7,419 bases of DNA from Gammaproteobacteria bacterium (lineage in GTDB: Bacteria > Pseudomonadota > Gammaproteobacteria > Steroidobacterales > SZUA-146). The notes under the pieces are model-generated. The model was not told where the DNA came from and did not search any database. It saw only the letters and a list, made by a program, of their open reading frames with translations. The translations under genes were made by a program, and so were the position numbers. The stretch is taken from contig QIGP01000131.1 of assembly GCA_003228965.1 (NCBI GenBank), positions 1 to 7,419 on the forward strand, read 5' to 3'. Below are positions 1 through 4,600 of the stretch, piece by piece. How positions within the stretch are numbered: position 1 is the first letter of the stretch; each line of letters opens with the position of its first letter.

Positions 1-585
1 ATGACCGGTTAACGGCCGTATACCCTGTAGAGCCAGATTGTGAATGGTGTAGACGGTGCGAATTTTTTTTAGGCTCGCATAGTCCGGATCGTATTCACGG
101 AGAGCCAGTAAAAATGCGCCGTGCCAGTCGTGCACATGAATGACGTCGGGAGTCACTACGTTCGCTTTGATACACGCAGCGGCTGCCGCGGAGAAAAAGG
201 CGAACTTGGTCGCGTCGGTAGCGAACGGAGCTGAAGCTTCGTCGTGGCAATATATGTGCCCCGCCCCTTTGGGCGAGAATATCGTATGCTCAAGAACAAG
301 GTGCGAAATTCCGGCATGCCTTCCAGGAATTCTATAGACATCTACCTCAGTACTACTGCCGGAAAACGCTACTTCCACCTGTGTGATATGCAAAGCGCCT
401 TCTTGTTGATAGAACATTCCGTAGGACGGTGTCATAACGGTAACGCTCCAATCGCGGTCAGCTAACGCCACGGGAAGGTCGCGCAGCACGTCGCCGATAC
501 CGCCTACCTTGCCACCGTTCAAAGCGCCGTTTTCAGCTGCTAACATTAAAAGATTGCGTGTCTTAATGGTATTCATTCCTGACAT
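1..585 (-). CDS. glgA: Glycogen synthase GlgA, N-terminal part (runs off left edge)
   Basis: This is the first 195 codons of an ADP-glucose-dependent glycogen synthase (glycosyltransferase family GT5), which adds glucose from ADP-glucose to the growing alpha-1,4-glucan in the cytoplasm. The frame is open from ATG at 585 down to base 1, so the C-terminal catalytic half is outside the window. Visible signatures are the N-terminal LLMLAAENGAL strand, the sugar-nucleotide loop GGKVGGIGDV (Lys26, Gly28, Gly29; the family motif is KxGG), PSYG near residue 53, VIHVHDWHGAF (residues 148-157) and TIHNLALQG (180-188). All are in the order expected for the GT5 N-terminal Rossmann domain. A second in-frame ATG at 576 is possible, but neither start has a convincing Shine-Dalgarno. 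The gene follows glgC by 63 bases on the same strand, presumably in one transcript. Recognition is secure; the exact start is less so. Confidence 0.95.
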   Translation of the reverse strand, partial: MSGMNTIKTRNLLMLAAENGALNGGKVGGIGDVLRDLPVALADRDWSVTVMTPSYGMFYQQEGALHITQVEVAFSGSSTEVDVYRIPGRHAGISHLVLEHTIFSPKGAGHIYCHDEASAPFATDATKFAFFSAAAAACIKANVVTPDVIHVHDWHGAFLLALREYDPDYASLKKIRTVYTIHNLALQGIRPLTGH

Positions 586-594
586 GGGCGCACC

Positions 595-620
595 GCACTG
601 GTGCAAGCAAGCACTAGTGC
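595..620 (-). promoter_or_regulatory. Hairpin from paired 10-base palindromes ahead of glgA
   Basis: On the minus strand the self-complementary GCACTAGTGC (620..611) is followed by the loop TTGCTT and then GCACCAGTGC (604..595). The two copies can pair with each other over 10 positions with a single A-C mismatch and a 6-base loop. On the plus strand the same DNA reads as two 12-base direct repeats, gcactggtgcaa (595..606) and gcactagtgcaa (611..622), one base different. The structure starts 28 bases after the glgC stop and ends 9 bases before the glgA ATG, over the place where a ribosome would bind. There is no T-run after it, so it does not look like an intrinsic terminator. A role in translation control, RNA processing or repressor binding is inferred. 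Confidence 0.5.
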
Positions 621-648
621 AAAACAACCAACAAGTTGCGTAAACAGA

Positions 649-1974
649 TTAACGAGTGAAGTGTAGATCTTGTCCGAGCATGTCCGCAGTCACTACCGTG
701 ATCCCCTTTTCACTCACGCGAAAACCGCATGCCAGATCGTCCTCACGATTTTCACCAATTATAGTACCGTCGGCAATAATTACACCGCGATCTATTATCG
801 CTCGCTTGATACGACAATTCCGACCAATTTCTACGTCGGGTAAAATTACCGACTCGTCAATTGTAGTGTAAGACAGCACTCGGCAATTGGAGAACAGCAG
901 TGAGTTTTTAATGTGGGCTCCAGAAATAATGCAGCCGCCAGACACTAGCGAGTCGACCGCGAGACCTCGGCGCTCGGGCCCGTCAAAGACAAACTTGGCC
1001 GGTGGCAACTGCGCCTGAGCGGTAAATATCGGCCACACCTTGTCGTACATGTTCAGTTCGGGCGAGACAGACACGAGTTCCATGTTGGCTTCCCAAAATG
1101 CATCGAGCGTACCAACATCACGCCAGTAGGCCTGCGCCCCAGTGACGGTGTCTCTGAATGGATAGGCATGGACGCGATAGTTTTCAATAATGGACGGAAT
1201 AATGTCGCGCCCAAAATCATGTTTGGTTCCCTCAGTGTCAGCATCCTTAATGACCTGCTCGTACAAGAACGCGGTATCGAACACGTAGTTGCCCATTGAT
1301 GCCATACACAAACCGGGCTTGCCGGGTATTGGCGTAGGGTGCTCTGGCTTCTCTTTAAAGTCGATGACCCGGCCGTCGTCGTCTACGCTCATAACACCAA
1401 GCGCACCGGCCGCTTCACTAATGGGTACTTCCAGACAACACACAGTCATATCAGCCTGAAAGTTCTTGTGGGCAACCAACATGGGGCCGTAGTCCATTTT
1501 ATAGACGTGGTCACCAGCAAGTATCAACACCATGCCCGGTTTATGGGTGCGAATGATGTCAAGGTTTTGATAGATCGCATCGGCTGTGCCGAGGTACCAC
1601 TCACCGCCAACACGCTGCGATGCAGGGAGGATCTCTACGAATTCTTTGTCTTCAAACTGAAACTTGGCCCAGCCATTGACCAAATGTCGAATTAGTGAGT
1701 GCGCTTTATATTGGGTAAGAACACCAATGCGTCGAACGCCTGAATTGAGACAGTTAGACAGAGCGAAATCGATGATGCGAAATTTACCGCCAAAATAGAG
1801 CGAAGGTTTTGCACGCCACTTGGTCAGGTCGTACAGTCGCGAACCTTGTCCACCAGCCAGAATCAACGCCAGCGTGTCGCGTGTCAGGAGACTTACATTA
1901 CGTGCGTTGTCCTGAGTCGAGGTATCAAACTCGTCCCTGCTAATTGATGTATGCATACCTGAATCGTCTGTCAT
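649..1974 (-). CDS. glgC: Glucose-1-phosphate adenylyltransferase (ADP-glucose pyrophosphorylase)
   Basis: GlgC converts ATP and glucose-1-phosphate to ADP-glucose and pyrophosphate, the committed and usually allosteric step of bacterial glycogen synthesis. The 441-residue product is close to the usual length of about 430. The nucleotidyltransferase domain carries the [12 protein letters not shown] signature (residues 36-47), [20 protein letters not shown] (53-72), EWYLGTADA (125-133), LAGDHVYK with Asp155, and IDFKEKP with Lys208, equivalent to the glucose-1-phosphate-binding Lys195 of E. coli. The C-terminal third (about 330-410) is a left-handed beta-helix with repeats such as [11 protein letters not shown] and DGTIIGEN. 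The position of E. coli Lys39, linked there to fructose-1,6-bisphosphate activation, is Trp here (TKWRAKP). The ATG start has AGGAGA at a 6-base spacing. The residues before about 30 are Asp/Ser/Thr-rich and resemble nothing recognised. Its neighbours malQ and glgA support the role. Confidence 0.97.
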   Translation of the reverse strand: MTDDSGMHTSISRDEFDTSTQDNARNVSLLTRDTLALILAGGQGSRLYDLTKWRAKPSLYFGGKFRIIDFALSNCLNSGVRRIGVLTQYKAHSLIRHLVNGWAKFQFEDKEFVEILPASQRVGGEWYLGTADAIYQNLDIIRTHKPGMVLILAGDHVYKMDYGPMLVAHKNFQADMTVCCLEVPISEAAGALGVMSVDDDGRVIDFKEKPEHPTPIPGKPGLCMASMGNYVFDTAFLYEQVIKDADTEGTKHDFGRDIIPSIIENYRVHAYPFRDTVTGAQAYWRDVGTLDAFWEANMELVSVSPELNMYDKVWPIFTAQAQLPPAKFVFDGPERRGLAVDSLVSGGCIISGAHIKNSLLFSNCRVLSYTTIDESVILPDVEIGRNCRIKRAIIDRGVIIADGTIIGENREDDLACGFRVSEKGITVVTADMLGQDLHFTR

Positions 1975-1980
1975 TCATGC

Positions 1981-1986
1981 TCTCCT
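1981..1986 (-). promoter_or_regulatory. Shine-Dalgarno of glgC
   Basis: The minus strand reads AGGAGA, then six bases (GCATGA), then the glgC ATG at 1974. This fixes the start and shows glgC is translated independently rather than by coupling to malQ, whose stop is 116 bases upstream. The rest of the malQ-glgC gap (1987..2090) shows no convincing terminator or sigma-70 promoter by eye. A doubled GTTACG directly after the malQ stop is the only pattern noticed. Confidence 0.75.
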
Positions 1987-2090
1987 GGCTAGTGGTGATC
2001 TCTGTACTACTGGTGCGAGGCTTGTTGAAAACCGTCGCTCCATGCTTGCGGCCTCACGGTATCAGTATGTACGTGCGGCGTAACCGTAAC

Positions 2091-3608
2091 CTAGATGCTG
2101 CGCCCCGAGGATACAACCATTGCACGCACCTGCTCGCACAGCGACTCGCTGACATGTGTGTCGCCAGGCGCCAGGCGCCACCGCCAGTTGTCCGCCGTAG
2201 TTCCAGGCGTGTTCAACCGTGTTTCGGAGCCCAAACCTAAAATATCCTGCAGCGGAATAATGCATAGCCGCGCTTCAGTATTCAGTGCGAACCGTATCAT
2301 ATCGACGTGAAGCGTATCGATCTGTCCACTAATATTCGTTAACACCGTCGATTGCACCTGACTGCAAACAGACTCATCGTCGCCTGCGCCGTGAAACCAA
2401 CCTACCGTAGTGTCGTTGTCGTGCGTCCCTGTGTAACACACGGAGTTGTAAATAATGTCGTGCGCGCTGAAGTCTTCGTTACCCACCATGAACTGCAAAA
2501 CGTTCATGCCCGGGAACTGCCAGCGGTGCAAAAACTCTCTAACCGCGTCCGTAATCAAGCCCAGATCTTCTGCGATGAAGGGCAAGTCTCCCATCGAGTC
2601 TCTAACCGAACGAAACAGCTTGTCCGCAGGACCCGCCCGCCATTTACCGTCTCTAGCGGTAACGGCATCAGCGGGCACTGACCAATAGGACTCAAAGCCG
2701 CGAAAATGATCAAGGCGTATCACATCCATTTGATGCAAAGCACTGCGAAAGCGATTTTTCCACCAGGTATAATCCGTCTGCTCATGATGTTCCCAGTCGT
2801 ACAATGGATTGCCCCAGAGTTGGCCGTCGGCACTAAAGTAGTCAGGCGGCACACCAGCCACACAGTCGGGCTCGCCGTCTCGACTAATTTCCAACAGTTC
2901 CGGTTGGACCCAGGCGTCAGCACTGTCCAGCCCAATGTAAATGGGAATGTCCCCCATCAAGGTTAGACCCTCAGCGGCGGCATGTGTACGCAACTGTTGC
3001 CACTGACTATAAAACCAGAACTGTAACACCTTGTACTGGTGAATCTCAGCCGCCGCCGACTGATTCAACTTTTCTAAAGCTACCTCATTGCGACGTACGT
3101 ACTGCTTACCCCACTCAGGCCACGCACGTTCGTCGTGCCGGGTTTTTAATACACGAAACAACGCATAGTTGTGTAACCACGCCTCGTTATGTTCTTCGGT
3201 AAATCGATTAAACGCCTGCAGGGTCGATTCGTTGACGTGGTGTGAAAACCGCTTCGCTGCCAAGTGCAACAGGTCACGCTTCAATGGAATCATCTTTGCG
3301 TAGTCGGTGTACTCAACCGTTAGCCCCTGCAATAGACTAGTCTCGTCGGCAGCCACAAACCCATCGGCAATCAATGGATCCAGGGCAATCAACATCTCGT
3401 TGCCCGCATAAATTGACAACGGTTGATACGGCGAGTTGCCGTACCCAACCGGCCCTAGCGGTAAAAACTGCCAGACTCGCACGCCCATCGAACGGAGTGT
3501 GCTAACAAACTCATGCGCCTGCTCGCCGATATCGCCAATTCCGAACGGACCCGGGAGGCTACTGATGTGCAGACAAACGCCGGCTAGCTTGTCGATGGGT
3601 AACGTCAT
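2091..3608 (-). CDS. malQ: 4-alpha-glucanotransferase (amylomaltase, GH77)
   Basis: MalQ transfers 4-alpha-glucanosyl segments between maltodextrins, releasing glucose and building longer chains that feed phosphorylase or glycogen metabolism in the cytoplasm. At 505 residues it belongs to the short amylomaltase type (about 500 residues, as in Thermus) rather than the longer E. coli type of nearly 700. The N-terminus AGVCLHISSLPGPFGIGDIG (residues 9-28) and the acceptor-site segment PLGPVGYGNSPYQPLS (50-65) are characteristic. The three GH77 catalytic acids are visible: nucleophile Asp300 in VIRLDHFRG, acid/base Glu347 in FIAEDLG, and Asp397 in YTGTHDNDT. A GVPPDYFSADGQLWGNPLY loop lies at 252-270. 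The ATG at 3608 is the first start after an in-frame TAA at 3636..3638. A possible AGGAAG (3621..3626) sits 12 bases upstream, which is long. It is the first gene of the malQ-glgC-glgA run and lies directly behind a CRP-type site. Confidence 0.97.
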   Translation of the reverse strand: MTLPIDKLAGVCLHISSLPGPFGIGDIGEQAHEFVSTLRSMGVRVWQFLPLGPVGYGNSPYQPLSIYAGNEMLIALDPLIADGFVAADETSLLQGLTVEYTDYAKMIPLKRDLLHLAAKRFSHHVNESTLQAFNRFTEEHNEAWLHNYALFRVLKTRHDERAWPEWGKQYVRRNEVALEKLNQSAAAEIHQYKVLQFWFYSQWQQLRTHAAAEGLTLMGDIPIYIGLDSADAWVQPELLEISRDGEPDCVAGVPPDYFSADGQLWGNPLYDWEHHEQTDYTWWKNRFRSALHQMDVIRLDHFRGFESYWSVPADAVTARDGKWRAGPADKLFRSVRDSMGDLPFIAEDLGLITDAVREFLHRWQFPGMNVLQFMVGNEDFSAHDIIYNSVCYTGTHDNDTTVGWFHGAGDDESVCSQVQSTVLTNISGQIDTLHVDMIRFALNTEARLCIIPLQDILGLGSETRLNTPGTTADNWRWRLAPGDTHVSESLCEQVRAMVVSSGRSI

Positions 3609-3671
3609 GTTCGAAAAGTGCTTCCTGCAAAACGTTTAGTGTGCACGTTGGGGTCGGTGATTACCAGATGG

Positions 3672-3686
3672 AATATCTATATAGTA
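3672..3686 (-). promoter_or_regulatory. Candidate -10 region of the malQ-glgC-glgA promoter
   Basis: The minus strand from 3686 to 3672 reads TACTATATAGATATT. It contains more than one 4-of-6 match to TATAAT (TACTAT at 3686..3681, GATATT at 3677..3672). A partial -35 match, GTGAAA, lies 18 bases before TACTAT and inside the CRP-type site. Using GATATT would put the start point near 3665 and the CRP site centred at about -38, near the position of activator-dependent class II promoters. Using TACTAT would put the site at about -30, which would fit repression better. The choice cannot be made by eye. Confidence 0.35.
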
Positions 3687-3695
3687 ATACGACCC

Positions 3696-3711
3696 TGTGA
3701 GCATTTTCACG
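3696..3711 (-). promoter_or_regulatory. CRP/Vfr-type binding site upstream of malQ
   Basis: The minus strand reads CGTGA-AAATGC-TCACA, matching the CRP consensus TGTGA-N6-TCACA at nine of the ten half-site bases. It lies 88 bases upstream of the malQ ATG and just before an A/T-rich candidate -10 region. CRP/cAMP control of maltodextrin and glycogen genes is well known in enterobacteria. That this organism has a CRP or Vfr protein using the site is inferred. Confidence 0.55.
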
Positions 3712-3873
3712 AAACAGGAAAGGACAGAGGTTTCATTCTTTTTGAAGAGCGTCGAACGACATGGTGAATATGAAGCAAGAGCCCATATGAAAAACGAAAT
3801 CGAAAGCCTTCTAACAGTAGCTGAGCGGTAGCTGCACGGGTAAGCGTGAATTATAAACCGGAACTTTCTATTA

Positions 3874-4578
3874 CTATTTATTCTGACAGTTTATGCGTCT
3901 GCATTCATCAGTAGCTTCCCACGGCGTGACTTCGTGCCCCTGGCTTTTTAGCCACCCTGCAACTTTTAGGCGCCAGTTATTTGCCTCGCTTTTTTCGTCA
4001 ATAGTGGTTCTTTCAATTCCGGTAATCAAACCTTTAATCTCTGCTTCAGAAAGGTCACCGTTGCGGTGAGTAATCAACTCATACACCATTTTATATTCGT
4101 TACCGTGCTCTGCGACGGTGATGGGCGTACCACGAAGCCGATCATTTTTGCATTCAGTACAGGCCATGATATTTGTGTCGACACCCTGATCAAGCAAAAA
4201 CTTGAAGGCTTCTTCATTGTGTAAACGAATAGAACATAGCAAAGGGCTTGAGAAAATAGACTTGACGGTAGATTTTGTGGTGTAGGGGTTTCTTAAATTA
4301 ATGTCTCCACCATAGCGGATAGCCAGTTTTAAAAATTCCAGGCGATCATTGTCCGCGACCTGGCACATGACCCAATCGTCTGGTCGTTTGCCAAATATCT
4401 TATTCGGGTCGGCACCGTTTCGCAGCAAAGCATCGAACTTCTTCAGATTGTCAGACTTAACGGCCCCTAACAACGCTTTGTCTACGTCACCTTTAAACAA
4501 ATCGCCTTGGGAGCGTGCGCCAAATACGATTACGGCAACAATGAGTACCGAGAGTAAGAGTAAAAAGCTTGCTTTCAT
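3874..4578 (-). CDS. Exported ankyrin-repeat protein, probable immunity/partner of the RHS-lipase
   Basis: The 234-residue product starts with a Lys and a hydrophobic stretch (about residues 5-20, LLLLSVLIVAVIVFG) followed by ARSQG, so it is probably exported or anchored in the inner membrane facing the periplasm. The rest contains about four degenerate ankyrin repeats: about 33-60 (LLRNGADPNK), 68-97 (LAIRYGGDINL), 110-137 (FLLDQGVDTNI) and 151-175 (MVYELITHRNGD). Ankyrin repeats bind proteins. Six cysteines are present after the signal, including a CTEC pair (140-143) and Cys226/Cys231 near the end. The gene begins 22 bases after the lipase gene, with AGGTGA six bases before its ATG, so co-expression is likely. 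Ankyrin proteins are a known immunity class beside polymorphic toxins, and a periplasmic location would suit protection against a lipase; both points are inference for this gene. Sampled GC is about 39% (4201..4320), lower than its neighbours. It could instead be a chaperone or regulator of the lipase. Confidence 0.85.
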   Translation of the reverse strand: MKASFLLLLSVLIVAVIVFGARSQGDLFKGDVDKALLGAVKSDNLKKFDALLRNGADPNKIFGKRPDDWVMCQVADNDRLEFLKLAIRYGGDINLRNPYTTKSTVKSIFSSPLLCSIRLHNEEAFKFLLDQGVDTNIMACTECKNDRLRGTPITVAEHGNEYKMVYELITHRNGDLSEAEIKGLITGIERTTIDEKSEANNWRLKVAGWLKSQGHEVTPWEATDECRRINCQNK

Positions 4579-4584
4579 AGTTGA

Positions 4585-4590
4585 TCACCT
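4585..4590 (-). promoter_or_regulatory. Shine-Dalgarno of the ankyrin gene, inside the 22-base gap
   Basis: AGGTGA on the minus strand lies six bases before the ATG at 4578 and ten bases after the upstream stop codon (TAG, 4603..4601). The strong site in so short a gap supports translation of the ankyrin protein from the lipase transcript. Confidence 0.75.
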
Positions 4591-4600
4591 AACCTGTGCA

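Larger units (their letters stand above)
3609..3873. other. Intergenic region between the ankyrin gene and malQ
   Basis: This 265-base gap separates the glycogen operon from the toxin-like pair. Reading leftwards it holds the end of the ankyrin transcript, a CRP-type operator, an A/T-rich candidate -10 region and the malQ leader. No stem-loop followed by a T-run was found after the ankyrin stop, so read-through into malQ cannot be excluded. A plus-strand reading frame of 44 codons (GTG 3697 to TAG 3831) exists but has no Shine-Dalgarno, and its start overlaps the CRP-type site. It is treated as unproven. Confidence 0.6.

Noticed and set aside
595..622. An intrinsic terminator between glgC and glgA.
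   Set aside because: The hairpin is followed on the minus strand by GGTGCGCCC and the glgA start, with no T-run.
1339..1695. A 118-codon plus-strand frame.
   Set aside because: It lies entirely opposite the conserved catalytic domain of glgC and shows no family resemblance or ribosome-binding site.
2062..2265. A small minus-strand gene in the malQ-glgC gap.
   Set aside because: Most of it overlaps the malQ C-terminus in another frame, and the part in the gap has no ribosome-binding site or recognisable sequence.
3780..3873. A terminator after the ankyrin gene.
   Set aside because: The repeated CAGCTAC motifs are in direct orientation, and no stem-loop with a following T-run could be built on the minus strand.
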